From VBAU01 sp036005185 (lineage in GTDB: Bacteria; Bacteroidota; Bacteroidia; Chitinophagales; Chitinophagaceae), in the NCBI GenBank assembly GCA_036005185.1, contig DASYQS010000006.1, positions 113,822-177,821 of the forward strand: a stretch of 64,000 nt of DNA. The letters run 5' to 3'. Both the position numbers and the translations under genes were made by a program. Below, in pieces: positions 35,924 through 45,495 of this stretch (position 1 is the stretch's first letter; every line of letters starts with the position of its first letter). The notes under the pieces were generated by a model. That model saw nothing but the letters and a program-made list of their open reading frames with translations, was not told the origin of the DNA and made no database searches.

Positions 35924-37087
35924 TCACACCACTTCTATCACATAGTTTTCCGCTAATTGATGTAGATCTCCATCCTCTACTTCTTTTTTTCTATCAGCTA
36001 CTTTCAAAAACTCATTATACAGTACATCTATATCGTTACGGTTATAGTTGTATCCCAATTTCAAAAGGCGGTAAGCTAAAGCACTACGACCGCTTCTGGC
36101 TGTAAGAACAATTTTAGATCCGTCAGCTCCCACTTCTTCAGGACTGATGATCTCATAATTAATAGCGTTTTTCAAAAATCCGTCTTGATGAATGCCTGAT
36201 GAATGTGCAAACGCATTACTACCCACAATAGCTTTATTTGGCTGCACCGGCATGCGCATAGTATCCGATACAAGCTTGCTGATAGGATTCAATTTCTGCG
36301 GTTTGATATCGGTATAATAGCCCAACGAATGATGTTGCTTAAGGATCATCACTACTTCTTCAAGCGAAGTGTTACCAGCTCTTTCGCCAAGACCATTGAT
36401 GGTACATTCAATTTGTCGTGCACCGCTAATAACTCCGGAAATTGAATTGGCTGTTGCCAGGCCAAGATCGTTATGGCAATGACAAGAAATAATAGCTTTA
36501 TCAATATTGGGAACATGATTTACAAGCCAGGCAATCTTTTCACCATATTGATGTGGCAGACAGTATCCTGTTGTATCAGGAATATTTACAGTAGAAGCTC
36601 CTGCGGCAATGACTGCTTCAATCACTGTTGCCAGATAATCATTATCCGTACGGCCTGCATCCTCTGCATAAAACTCAACATTGTCTGTAAAGTTTCTGGC
36701 CCATTTCACACATTGAATAGCCCGCTGCAAAATTTCTTCTCTTGTGGAGTTGAATTTGGTTTTTATATGGTAGTCGGATGTGCCAATACCCGTATGTATT
36801 CTTGGACGAACTGCGTATTTCAACGCCTGTGCAGCTGTTACAATATCTTTTTCTACAGCACGGCTTAATCCACAGACTACTGCACTCTTTATTACTCTTG
36901 CAATTTGGCTAACCGATTCAAAATCGCCAGGCGAGGAAATGGGAAAACCTGCTTCAATGATATCTACTCCCAGTTCTTCAAGAGCGAGGGCCAGTTCAAT
37001 TTTTTCATCGGTGTTCAGTTTACAACCTGGCACCTGTTCACCATCACGAAGGGTAGTATCAAAAATGTACACTTTGTTTGAGGCCAT
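35924..37087 (-). CDS. leuA: 2-isopropylmalate synthase, short form
   Basis: Condenses 2-oxoisovalerate and acetyl-CoA, the first leucine-specific step. D-T-T-L-R-D-G-E-Q at 10-18 and C-H-C-H-N-D-L-G-L-A near 210 carry metal and substrate residues. At 387 residues it ends after the linker subdomain and lacks the C-terminal leucine-binding regulatory domain (about 120-150 residues) of the enteric and mycobacterial enzymes. Homocitrate synthase is the main alternative, but the leuCDB context decides for LeuA. It is the first gene of the whole branched-chain block. Confidence 0.93.
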   Translation of the reverse strand: MASNKVYIFDTTLRDGEQVPGCKLNTDEKIELALALEELGVDIIEAGFPISSPGDFESVSQIARVIKSAVVCGLSRAVEKDIVTAAQALKYAVRPRIHTGIGTSDYHIKTKFNSTREEILQRAIQCVKWARNFTDNVEFYAEDAGRTDNDYLATVIEAVIAAGASTVNIPDTTGYCLPHQYGEKIAWLVNHVPNIDKAIISCHCHNDLGLATANSISGVISGARQIECTINGLGERAGNTSLEEVVMILKQHHSLGYYTDIKPQKLNPISKLVSDTMRMPVQPNKAIVGSNAFAHSSGIHQDGFLKNAINYEIISPEEVGADGSKIVLTARSGRSALAYRLLKLGYNYNRNDIDVLYNEFLKVADRKKEVEDGDLHQLAENYVIEVV

Positions 37088-37112
37088 AATAAAATATTGA
37101 AAGGATATAAGA

Positions 37113-37223
37113 TAAAAATAGCAGGCTGCTTATTTTTGTGTTGCTTGCTATATATCAGTTAAACAACCTGCTTCTCGAAATTATTCAAGATCAAAGAGTT
37201 GAGGAAACCAAAATCAAGCAGGT
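37113..37223 (-). promoter_or_regulatory. possible RNA switch in the leuA leader
   Basis: On the minus strand three blocks compete: ACCTGCTTG (37215-37223), AAGCAGGT (37166-37173) and CCTGCT (37120-37125), the last followed by ATTTTTA. The middle block can pair with the first or, as a long-loop terminator-like hairpin, with the third. A 23-codon ORF starting at 37285 ends over the first block but has only one Leu codon, so a classic leucine attenuator is not supported. Treat as a weak candidate. Confidence 0.35.
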
Positions 37224-37296
37224 TTTACGTACCTTACGGGTTCTGATTTGCTCTGAAATGCTTGACAGTAAAGGGTTTTAAACATTTTTTATTACG

Positions 37297-38844
37297 ATGC
37301 CCAACCGCTCAACAGATGCCTTGTTTCAATTGGTAAAATCGCTGGAAAAGTCGGAAAAACGCAATTTTAAGCTCTATGTTAGGCGAAACTCCTCCTCCGA
37401 TGAGCTTAAGATCGTTAAGCTTTTTGATGCTCTTGATAAACTGAACGAGTATGATGAAGAACAGCTTTTGAGGAAAAACAAGTCTATTAAAAAGCAACAG
37501 CTTTCCAACATGAAGGCTCATTTGTATAAGCAGATCCTCTCAAGCCTCCGCCTGATTAAAGATGAAAACAATATAGACATCCAGTTGCATGAGCAAATGG
37601 ATTATGCCCGCATTCTTTTTAATAAAGGCCTTTATCTGCAAAGCCTTAAGGTGCTTGATAAAATGAAGGAAATGGCCAGGAGCAATAATCAGCTCACCTA
37701 CCTTCAACAAGCTCTTTTTTTTGAGAAAAAAATAGAAGGACTTTTCATTACCCGAAGCATGCAAGAAAAGGCAGTTCAACTTTCCAACGAATCTGATGAA
37801 ACAAATTGCCAGCTATCGCTCATCAATCGACTCTCGAATTTATCTCTACAATTATATGGCTGGTATATTACTCATGGACATGCGCGAAGTCCAAAAGAGG
37901 TGGAAGATTTGAAGAAATTTTTAGAAGATAATTTGCCCGAGGAGACAAAAAATGCTCAGGGGTTTTATGAACGGCTTTATCTGTACCAAGCTTATTGCTG
38001 GTATGCCTTCATACGTCAAGATTTTTTACAATACTATCGTTATACACAAAAATGGGTTGACCTTTTTGAAGAATATCCTAATATGTATGAGATCGAAACG
38101 GCTCACTACATCAAAGGAATGCACAATCTGATGGGGGCCCATTTTGATTTGCGCAACGCCAAAAAGCTGCGAGAAGCTACTGAGGAATTTGAAAAATTTT
38201 CACATCGCAAAGTGGTTAAGGAAAATGAGATCAATCATATTTTGGTGTTTGTTTACCTAACTACTTCAAAAATCAATAGCCATTTTCTTGAAGGGACTTT
38301 TTCTGAAGCTTTGAAATATGTTCCCTATATAGAAGAAAAGTTAAAGGAATATGAGTTATATCTTGACAGGCATCGCATACTGGTGTTCTATTATAAAATT
38401 GCCTGCTTATATTTTGGAGCAGGGAAAAACGAGAAAGCAATTCAATATCTCAACAAGATCATTAATTGGAAAGTTGATCTGCGCACCGATCTGCAATGCT
38501 ATGCCCGCCTGCTACATTTAATTGCTCACTACGAACTAGGAAATTTTGATTTGCTAGAATATCTGACAAAATCCGTCTATCGTTTTATGGCGAAAATGGA
38601 AAGCTTGAGTGCAGTTGAAGAAGAAATGTTTCATTTCTTGCGTCGCTCTTTTCAGGTGAATGCACATGCATTAAAGCCAGAATTTGAAAAACTGCTTGAA
38701 AAACTAAGGAGATATGAAAACAACCCTTTGGAAACAAGGGCTTTCTCTTATCTTGATGTTATTTCGTGGCTTGAAAGCAAGATTAATAACGTACCTGTGC
38801 AGGATGTGATAAGAGAGAAGTATTTACAAAGTAAGAAGAAGTAA
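37297..38844 (+). CDS. large helical-repeat (TPR-like) hypothetical protein
   Basis: A 515-residue cytoplasmic protein without signal peptide or membrane segment, made of antiparallel helices with TPR-like spacing (for example L-Y-L-Q-S-L-K-V-L-D near 110 and K-N-E-K-A-I-Q-Y-L-N-K-I near 380). The N-terminal part (S-L-E-K-S-E-K-R-N-F-K-L-Y) is conserved in Bacteroidota proteins of this length that I recall, all of unknown function. It diverges from leuA with 209 bases between. It is probably an interaction scaffold. Confidence 0.75.
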   Translation: MPNRSTDALFQLVKSLEKSEKRNFKLYVRRNSSSDELKIVKLFDALDKLNEYDEEQLLRKNKSIKKQQLSNMKAHLYKQILSSLRLIKDENNIDIQLHEQMDYARILFNKGLYLQSLKVLDKMKEMARSNNQLTYLQQALFFEKKIEGLFITRSMQEKAVQLSNESDETNCQLSLINRLSNLSLQLYGWYITHGHARSPKEVEDLKKFLEDNLPEETKNAQGFYERLYLYQAYCWYAFIRQDFLQYYRYTQKWVDLFEEYPNMYEIETAHYIKGMHNLMGAHFDLRNAKKLREATEEFEKFSHRKVVKENEINHILVFVYLTTSKINSHFLEGTFSEALKYVPYIEEKLKEYELYLDRHRILVFYYKIACLYFGAGKNEKAIQYLNKIINWKVDLRTDLQCYARLLHLIAHYELGNFDLLEYLTKSVYRFMAKMESLSAVEEEMFHFLRRSFQVNAHALKPEFEKLLEKLRRYENNPLETRAFSYLDVISWLESKINNVPVQDVIREKYLQSKKK

Positions 38845-38898
38845 TTTGAACATGATTTTCAATAATGCAATCATCATTTAATTCTTTAACCTGCTATC

Positions 38899-41800
38899 AT
38901 GAGAAAAGTTTTTTCTGCGATCCTATTCGTTACTGCAATTAATTCTTTTGCTCAAATTGATCCTTCTTATTTCAACTCCATGCAGTGGCGATGTATAGGC
39001 CCCCACCGTGGGGGAAGAACAGTTGGGGCAGTTGGTGTGCCACAACAACCTAATGTATTTTATATTGGCGTAAACAATGGCGGAGTGTGGAAAACCACAG
39101 ATTATGGAAGAACATGGTTACCGATCTTTGACAGCCAGCCTACAGGTTCAATAGGTGATATCGCAGTTTCCCCTTCCAATCCAAATGTAATCTATGTTGG
39201 CAGTGGCGAAGGTTTGCAGCGTCCCGATCTTTCAGTGGGCGATGGAATTTATAAATCAACTGATGCAGGAAAAACGTGGACCCACCTTGGTTTGAGCGAT
39301 GCGCAACAGATTGGCGGATTAGCAATCGATCCTACAAATGAGAATCGATTGTTTGTTGCAGCACTTGGTCACCCATACGGGCCGAATGTTGAGCGTGGAG
39401 TGTATCGTACACTAGATGGAGGAAAGACTTGGGAAAAAGTTTTGTATAAAGATGAGAACACAGGCGCAGTGCAGGTTACAATCGATCCAAAAAGCCCAAA
39501 TATTATTTATGCCGATCTGTGGGCTGGACGACAAGGTCCGTGGGAAAATGGTGCGTGGAACGGGCCAGAAAGTGGATTGTTCAAATCAACCGATGGGGGA
39601 ACAACTTGGAAAAAATTAACTACTGGCTTACCCACCACGCAGCAAGGATTGGGAAGGATTGGTTTTGCTATTGCACCAACTGATCCTAATAGACTCTATG
39701 CAACTGTCGAATCGCCGAGATTGGGTGGCATTTACCGAAGTGATGATGCTGGTGAATCGTGGAAGCTTTTGACAAACGATAATCGCTATTTCGGAAGATC
39801 AAGTGATTTTGCAGAATTAAAAGTTGATCCAACAAATGCCGACATTATTTATAGTGCAAATGTTGTTACATGGAAATCTGTTGACGGCGGAAAAACATGG
39901 AATGCATTTCATGGCGCACCTGGTGGTGACGACTATCATCGCATTTGGATCAATCCAAACAATCATGATATTATTTTAATCGCAAGTGACCAAGGTGCTA
40001 TTATTACGGTGAATGGAGGAGAAACATTTTCTTCCTGGTATAATCAACCAACCGCGCAGTTTTATCATGTAAGCACAGACAATGCTTTTCCCTACAACGT
40101 CTATGGTGGGCAACAGGAAAGTGGGTCGGTCGGCATCACCTCAAGAGGCAATGATGGACAAATTACTTTTCATGAATGGCATCCGGTAGGAGCTGAAGAA
40201 TATGGATATGTAGCCGCCGATCCTCTCGATCCAAACATCATCTACGGAGGCAAAATTTCAAAATTTGATAAGCGAACGGGACAGGTTCAGAATATTTCAC
40301 CTGAGGCCGTTCGCAGTGGCAAGTACCGTTTCCTTAGAACGGCTCCGATTCTCTTCTCTCCCATTGATCCAAAGACTTTATACTTCGCAGGCAATGTTTT
40401 GTTCAAAACAAAAGATGGTGGTAAAAACTGGCAGATCATTAGCCCAGATCTTACAAGAGAAAGTTGGGATGTACCTGCAAGTGTGGGAATTTATACAACC
40501 AATGATCTGAAAACAATGGCAAGGCGTGGAGTGATCTATACAATCGCCCCATCTTTTAAGGACATAAATACCATTTGGGTTGGAACCGATGATGGATTGA
40601 TCCATGTTACAAGGGATGGAGGAAAAACTTGGAAAAATGTAACTCCTCCTGAAATTACCTCGTGGAGTAAAGTTTCAATTATGGAGGCAAGTCATACTGA
40701 CGTAAACACCGCCTATGCAGCCATTAACAGAATTCGTTGTGATGATATGCATCCACATATTTACAAAACAACTGATGGAGGTAAGACATGGAAAGAAATC
40801 GTAAATGGTTTGCCGAACGATCCCATCAACGCCGTTCGTGAAGATCCAAAAACAAAAGGCTTATTATTTGCCGGGAGCGAAAGAGCTGTTCATGTTTCAT
40901 TTGATAATGGCGAACATTGGCAAAGCTTGAGATTAAATATGCCAGCAACATCTATTCGAGATCTAGTAATTAAAGATGACGACATTGTTGTAGGAACACA
41001 TGGAAGAAGTTTTTGGATTTTGGATAATATTACCCCACTTAGACAATTGAACTTGCCTGACCGGCAGGCAGGCAATCAAACAATTAAACAATCAACAATT
41101 TTATACAAGCCACAGACTACAACTCGTGTTCGCTGGAATATGTGGACTGATACTCCATTGCCGCAGGAAGAACCGGGTGGACAAAATCCACCGGATGGGG
41201 CAATTATTGATTACTATTTAAATGAAAATGCAAAAGAAGTTTCATTAACTATTACAGATTCGAAAGGAAATTTAATTCGTCATTTCAGCAACCGTGATAC
41301 AATGTATAAAATACCTGCTGTGAATATCCCTTTTTATTGGATTCGGCCCCAGCAAATTCTCGCAGCGGAAAAAGGTTCACATCGTTTTTTGTGGGATATG
41401 CACTACACTCCGCTCAATCTTCCTCCTTCCTATCCCATTTCCGCGATTTATAAAAATACAGCGCCGGAAGAAACATCGCCCTGGGTAATGCCGGGAAGCT
41501 ACACTGTGAAATTAACGGTGGATGGAAAAACTTTTACCCAATCATTTGTTGTAAGAATCGACCCTCGTGTAAAAACCTCTACTGCTGATCTGCAAAAACA
41601 GCATGATCTTGCTCTTCAATGCTATGAAGGAAGAAAAAAATGCATGGAGATTTTGAATGAAATAAGATTGTATCGTTCAGGGCTAAAAAGTCAGGATTCA
41701 TTAAGTAAAAAAGATCAGCAGGCGGCTGCATTGGAAAGCACGCCCCAAGGCAGCCAGGAACAAAGCTTTGGAAAATTAAATAATAGTTTTGCGGCCTTGC

Positions 41801-41922
41801 AAACTGTTTTGCAAGAAACAGATATGCCGCCAACCACTCAAACTATTGCGGCCGTATCTGAGGCGCAAAAACAATTGAACGAACTATTAAAGAAATGGAA
41901 TGAACTTAAATCAAAGCAATAA
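38899..41922 (+). CDS. secreted BNR/VPS10-like beta-propeller protein
   Basis: A 1007-residue exported protein with a signal peptide (residues 1-19, ending N-S-F-A-Q). It contains about ten Asp-box repeats of the S/T-x-D-x-G-x-T-W type (K-T-T-D-Y-G-R-T-W, K-S-T-D-A-G-K-T-W, R-T-L-D-G-G-K-T-W and others) over about 60-680, giving one or more sortilin/BNR beta-propellers. A C-terminal FlgD-like segment and a helical end follow. In Bacteroidota such proteins are usually labelled glycosyl hydrolases, but no catalytic residues can be assigned. A palindromic DNA repeat lies in frame at 41053-41075 and adds L-P-D-R-Q-A-G-N. Confidence 0.85.
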   Translation: MRKVFSAILFVTAINSFAQIDPSYFNSMQWRCIGPHRGGRTVGAVGVPQQPNVFYIGVNNGGVWKTTDYGRTWLPIFDSQPTGSIGDIAVSPSNPNVIYVGSGEGLQRPDLSVGDGIYKSTDAGKTWTHLGLSDAQQIGGLAIDPTNENRLFVAALGHPYGPNVERGVYRTLDGGKTWEKVLYKDENTGAVQVTIDPKSPNIIYADLWAGRQGPWENGAWNGPESGLFKSTDGGTTWKKLTTGLPTTQQGLGRIGFAIAPTDPNRLYATVESPRLGGIYRSDDAGESWKLLTNDNRYFGRSSDFAELKVDPTNADIIYSANVVTWKSVDGGKTWNAFHGAPGGDDYHRIWINPNNHDIILIASDQGAIITVNGGETFSSWYNQPTAQFYHVSTDNAFPYNVYGGQQESGSVGITSRGNDGQITFHEWHPVGAEEYGYVAADPLDPNIIYGGKISKFDKRTGQVQNISPEAVRSGKYRFLRTAPILFSPIDPKTLYFAGNVLFKTKDGGKNWQIISPDLTRESWDVPASVGIYTTNDLKTMARRGVIYTIAPSFKDINTIWVGTDDGLIHVTRDGGKTWKNVTPPEITSWSKVSIMEASHTDVNTAYAAINRIRCDDMHPHIYKTTDGGKTWKEIVNGLPNDPINAVREDPKTKGLLFAGSERAVHVSFDNGEHWQSLRLNMPATSIRDLVIKDDDIVVGTHGRSFWILDNITPLRQLNLPDRQAGNQTIKQSTILYKPQTTTRVRWNMWTDTPLPQEEPGGQNPPDGAIIDYYLNENAKEVSLTITDSKGNLIRHFSNRDTMYKIPAVNIPFYWIRPQQILAAEKGSHRFLWDMHYTPLNLPPSYPISAIYKNTAPEETSPWVMPGSYTVKLTVDGKTFTQSFVVRIDPRVKTSTADLQKQHDLALQCYEGRKKCMEILNEIRLYRSGLKSQDSLSKKDQQAAALESTPQGSQEQSFGKLNNSFAALQTVLQETDMPPTTQTIAAVSEAQKQLNELLKKWNELKSKQ
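41053..41075. repeat. palindromic repeat, copy 3, inside a coding sequence
   Basis: TTGCCTG ... CAGGCAA arms around CCGG; a slightly degenerate member of the family at 19321 and 32531. It is read in frame by the BNR-protein gene as L-P-D-R-Q-A-G-N, in the linker after the propeller, where an insertion would be tolerated. Confidence 0.75.
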
Positions 41923-43414
41923 CTCTTTCTTCAGCAAAAAAGATCTCGTAAATATTCTCTTTTTCATTTTCGTTGCGATCGCTATTTTTTATCCCATTTT
42001 TTATTCAGAGTATTTATACACAGATGAGGCTCCTCAACTGTGGATGTACAAAAAAGAGTCAAGCGAGCATATGTCTCTGCTACCTTATGGTAGATATATT
42101 ACGGATCAGCTTTATCAGTGGTTTTTTGGTAATGCAAATACTATTCATGACATTATCTTTATACGCCTCTTTTCTTTTTTTGGGTGGATTATTTGTATTC
42201 CTATTTGGTATTTTATTATTAAGCAAATTGTAATTAGAGAAAAATTACCGTCCCAGCTCATTTTCTTTTCAATTCTGTACCTGATCTGTACTCCACCATT
42301 TTCAGTCTATGTAAGCTGGGCATCTTGCTTGGAATTATTTATTGCAAATACTGCTAGTTTAATATCCGGTTACTTTTTATACTCTTCTATCAACCATGAA
42401 ACAGGAAGAATTAACAAGCCTGCGATAATGATACCTGGCTCGGTGTTATTTGGAATAATTTCTTTGTTTACCTATCAGAGTGGTTTTGGCTGTTTTCTTC
42501 TTCCGTTTTTACTGCACCTCATCACGAGACCGAAAGAGTTTAGGACTATATTTATTGGAGTCATCGGTTGTCTATTTATTTATGTGGTTTATTATTTCTT
42601 ATTTAAATACAACTTAAAAATCCACAATATTGCAGCAGACGATAGAACCAGCATATCAATAAATATTTTTCCCAAAGTAAGGTTCTTCATAAGGCCTTTA
42701 GCAACTTCATTCCATTTTACTTTCTTGTTCAACGAAAAAAGCATAATTGGTTTTATCGTGTATGTAATTACCTTTTTCGCTTGGCTAATTGCAGATTTCT
42801 ATCAATACCGGTTTCTGCCATTTTCCAATCGCCTGAAAACATTTGCACTGACAATGTTTATATTGATCCTTATTTATTTGCCTACTCTAGTCGTTAAAGA
42901 AAATTATTTTTCCAACAGAACTTTACTTGCTTTAAATATGGCAGTGTTTTTTCTTGTTGCAAACACATTATTAAACGCTTTGAAAAAACCCGAAACAAGA
43001 ACAACAATAATGGCTATGCTGTCATTTTTATTTGTACTAAATGCACGCCATAATTTTATTCAGCAGTATTTAAATCCAATTAAAATGGAGTACCGGCAAT
43101 TGAGAACGTTTATTGAAAATAACTACAACTCTACCATCAATACGGTTTATTTTATACGCCCTCAAGAAGATTTTTTTGTAAGGAAATATGGTATCACCCG
43201 CTCATGGGATGAATTTGGGGTACCTTCCAGCTTTTTTGATTGGGTGCCTGAATTTTTTGTAAAGCAGGTGGTCTTCGAAAAAACTGGAAATCGTACAATA
43301 GCTGAAAAGCTAACTATTAAACATTGGCTCGGCAAGCAAGAATACCTCAAGTTAGCTCCGCAGCTTTCAAAAAATGTAATGTTAGTAGACGCTGAAGAAA
43401 TCATGAGCCGTTAA
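41900..43414 (+). CDS. polytopic membrane protein, possible GT-C-type glycosyltransferase
   Basis: A 504-residue protein with about 10-11 membrane helices and a soluble C-terminal part of about 120 residues. The first external loop holds acidic residues (Y-T-D-E-A-P-Q-L-W near 40-48), the position of the catalytic Asp/Glu in GT-C enzymes, and the overall plan resembles GtrII-like glucosyltransferases. That assignment is tentative. The start overlaps the end of the preceding gene by 23 bases. Confidence 0.65.
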   Translation: MNLNQSNNSFFSKKDLVNILFFIFVAIAIFYPIFYSEYLYTDEAPQLWMYKKESSEHMSLLPYGRYITDQLYQWFFGNANTIHDIIFIRLFSFFGWIICIPIWYFIIKQIVIREKLPSQLIFFSILYLICTPPFSVYVSWASCLELFIANTASLISGYFLYSSINHETGRINKPAIMIPGSVLFGIISLFTYQSGFGCFLLPFLLHLITRPKEFRTIFIGVIGCLFIYVVYYFLFKYNLKIHNIAADDRTSISINIFPKVRFFIRPLATSFHFTFLFNEKSIIGFIVYVITFFAWLIADFYQYRFLPFSNRLKTFALTMFILILIYLPTLVVKENYFSNRTLLALNMAVFFLVANTLLNALKKPETRTTIMAMLSFLFVLNARHNFIQQYLNPIKMEYRQLRTFIENNYNSTINTVYFIRPQEDFFVRKYGITRSWDEFGVPSSFFDWVPEFFVKQVVFEKTGNRTIAEKLTIKHWLGKQEYLKLAPQLSKNVMLVDAEEIMSR

Positions 43415-43477
43415 GCGAATTATCATCTATCCACTATCATCTATCATCCATTATATTTGCTTATTAACGACTGATCG

Positions 43478-45100
43478 ATGAATATTGAATTCAATAAGAA
43501 TGAGGATGCTATGAAAATGTGGCTGAGCAATATGCAAAAGCGATTGGAAAAAATTTATGAGGGCGGCGGGAAAAAAGCAATTCAAAAGCAAAAAGAAAAA
43601 AATAAACTTACGCCTCGAGAAAGAATTAATTACCTCATTGATAAAGAAAAGGCTTTTATAGAGATCGGCGCCTTTGCCGGTTATGAAATGTATGAAGAGC
43701 AAGGTGGCTGTCCGGCCGGCGGCACAGTGGCGGGCATTGGCTATGTTAGCGGCAGACAATGCGTAATTGTTGCGAATGATCAAACTGTAAAAGCTGGCGC
43801 ATGGTTTCCTATCACAGGAAAAAAAAATCTCCGAATGCAGGAGATCGCCATGGAAAATCATTTACCTATTATTTATTTGGTTGACAGTGCCGGGGTTTTT
43901 CTTCCTATGCAGGATGAAATTTTTCCTGACAAGGAACATTTCGGCCGCATTTTCAGGAACAATGCAAGGATGAGCGCCATGGGCATTACACAAATTGCTG
44001 CTGTAATGGGCGCCTGTGTTGCTGGCGGTGCTTACTTGCCTATTATGAGTGATGAAACTTTAATGGTGGAGGGAGCTTCCATTTATTTAGCAGGACCCTA
44101 CCTTGTAAAAGCTGCTATTGGTGAAGATATAGATACAGAAACATTAGGCGGCGCTGTTACCCATACAGAGATTTCAGGTATCGCCGATTATAAATTCAAA
44201 ACAGAGCAAGAGTGCATGGATCATATAAAAAAAATGATCTCTATGCTCGGTGAAAAGGAAAAGTCCGGCTTTGATCGCACTGCCTCGGCACAACCTAAGA
44301 AAAATGCTGAAGAGTTGCATGGCATTTTTCCTTTCGATGGAAAACCTTATGATATGCTTGAGATCATTGAAAGAATTGTGGATGATTCGGCATTTGAACA
44401 ATTCAAAGAAGATTATGGTAAAACAATTATTTGCGGATATGGAAGAATAGATGGCTGGGCGGTTGGCATAGTGGCCAATCAACGTAAAATTGTAAAAAGC
44501 AAAAAAGGCGAAATGCAAATGGGTGGGGTGATTTACAATGATAGTTCAGACAAAGCAGCCCGTTTTATTCTCAATTGCAATCAAAAAAAGATCCCGCTTA
44601 TTTTTTTACAGGATGTAACAGGATTTATGGTGGGCAGCCGCAGCGAGCACGCAGGCATCATTAAGGATGGAGCAAAAATGGTAAATGCGGTTGCGAATTC
44701 AGTTGTACCCAAGATCACGATCATCGTTGGCAACTCTTACGGCGCTGGTAATTATGCCATGTGTGGCAAGGCATACGATCCGCGATTTATTTATGCATGG
44801 CCATCTGCAAAAATTGCGGTGATGGGTGGCGACCAGGCAGCAAAAACTTTATTACAAATTCAAGTTTCGGCGATGAAGGCAAAAGGAAAGGAAATACCTG
44901 CCGAAGAAGAACAAAAACTGCTGAATGAAATTAAAAACCGTTACGATCAGCAAACAACTCCTTACTACGCTGCAGCAAGATTATGGGTAGATGCTATCAT
45001 TGATCCACTGGATACAAGAAAAATTATTTCAGAAGGTATTACTGCTGCCAATCACAATGCAGATATACAAGAGATGAAGTTAGGCGTGTTTCAGGTGTAG
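43478..45100 (+). CDS. acyl-CoA carboxylase beta (carboxyltransferase) subunit
   Basis: Transfers CO2 from biotin to an acyl-CoA. The 540-residue protein has both carboxyltransferase halves: N-terminal with L-T-P-R-E-R-I near 45-51 and G-A-C-V-A-G-G-A-Y near 181-189, C-terminal with F-L-Q-D-V-T-G-F and G-N-S-Y-G-A-G-N-Y-A-M-C-G near 417-429. The segment P-D-K-E-H-F-G-R-I-F and the long A-G-A-W-F-P-I-T stretch point to methylcrotonyl-CoA carboxylase-type rather than AccD. No biotin-carboxylase or carrier gene is beside it. Confidence 0.9.
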   Translation: MNIEFNKNEDAMKMWLSNMQKRLEKIYEGGGKKAIQKQKEKNKLTPRERINYLIDKEKAFIEIGAFAGYEMYEEQGGCPAGGTVAGIGYVSGRQCVIVANDQTVKAGAWFPITGKKNLRMQEIAMENHLPIIYLVDSAGVFLPMQDEIFPDKEHFGRIFRNNARMSAMGITQIAAVMGACVAGGAYLPIMSDETLMVEGASIYLAGPYLVKAAIGEDIDTETLGGAVTHTEISGIADYKFKTEQECMDHIKKMISMLGEKEKSGFDRTASAQPKKNAEELHGIFPFDGKPYDMLEIIERIVDDSAFEQFKEDYGKTIICGYGRIDGWAVGIVANQRKIVKSKKGEMQMGGVIYNDSSDKAARFILNCNQKKIPLIFLQDVTGFMVGSRSEHAGIIKDGAKMVNAVANSVVPKITIIVGNSYGAGNYAMCGKAYDPRFIYAWPSAKIAVMGGDQAAKTLLQIQVSAMKAKGKEIPAEEEQKLLNEIKNRYDQQTTPYYAAARLWVDAIIDPLDTRKIISEGITAANHNADIQEMKLGVFQV

Positions 45101-45199
45101 AACTCGCCTAAAATCGTCAATGCCTCATCTACTCTTTAATAATGAAAATTGAAAAACCAATAATTTTATTAGAAAAAATACATTGACTCATTTTCAATA

Positions 45200-45495
45200 T
45201 TAATAAGGTTTTTTCTTTGGGTTCTTTCGCATGTCAAAGAGACAAAGAATTTCAATGATATTATTATGGTAACGATAAAAAATTTGGTTATGTGGTGTAA
45301 ACAAAACGCTGCGAATATTTTTTCTTTTGACAGATGCTTTACCAGTTTCAGGGTTCTTGCAATGAATTCAATTCTTTTTTCTAACCTGTCAATAAATTTG
45401 TAAGCGGTTTTAGCAGAAAATTCCTTTATGAGATATTGATAGACACGAAGAGTATTATTCCGAAAACGTTTAGTGATAATTATTTTTTTCTCCAT
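45200..45495 (-). pseudogene. RelE/ParE-type toxin, frameshifted
   Basis: The first 47 or so codons from ATG 45495 encode a ParE-like N terminus (helices with L-R-V-Y-Q-Y-L and K-R-I-E-F-I). Near 45355-45359 the frame is broken: the other frame then continues as N-P-E-T-G-K-A-S-V-K-R-K-N-I-R and F-Y-R-Y-H-N-N-I-I-E-I-L-C-L-F-D-M-R-K-N-P, exactly the C-terminal beta-sheet expected of the family, to a TAA at 45200-45202. One missing A in GCAAGAAC (expected GCAAAGAAC) explains it. The unshifted frame runs on as unrelated residues to 45169. It is either inactivated or a sequencing error. Confidence 0.85.

Noticed and set aside
43421..43455. Short repeats of TATCATC before the carboxylase gene
   Set aside because: Degenerate, only three or four units and no spacers; too short for CRISPR or a regulatory array.
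45169..45495. Treating the unshifted toxin frame as a whole 108-residue protein
   Set aside because: Its C-terminal half does not look like the family, whereas the +1 frame does, so the frameshift reading is better supported.
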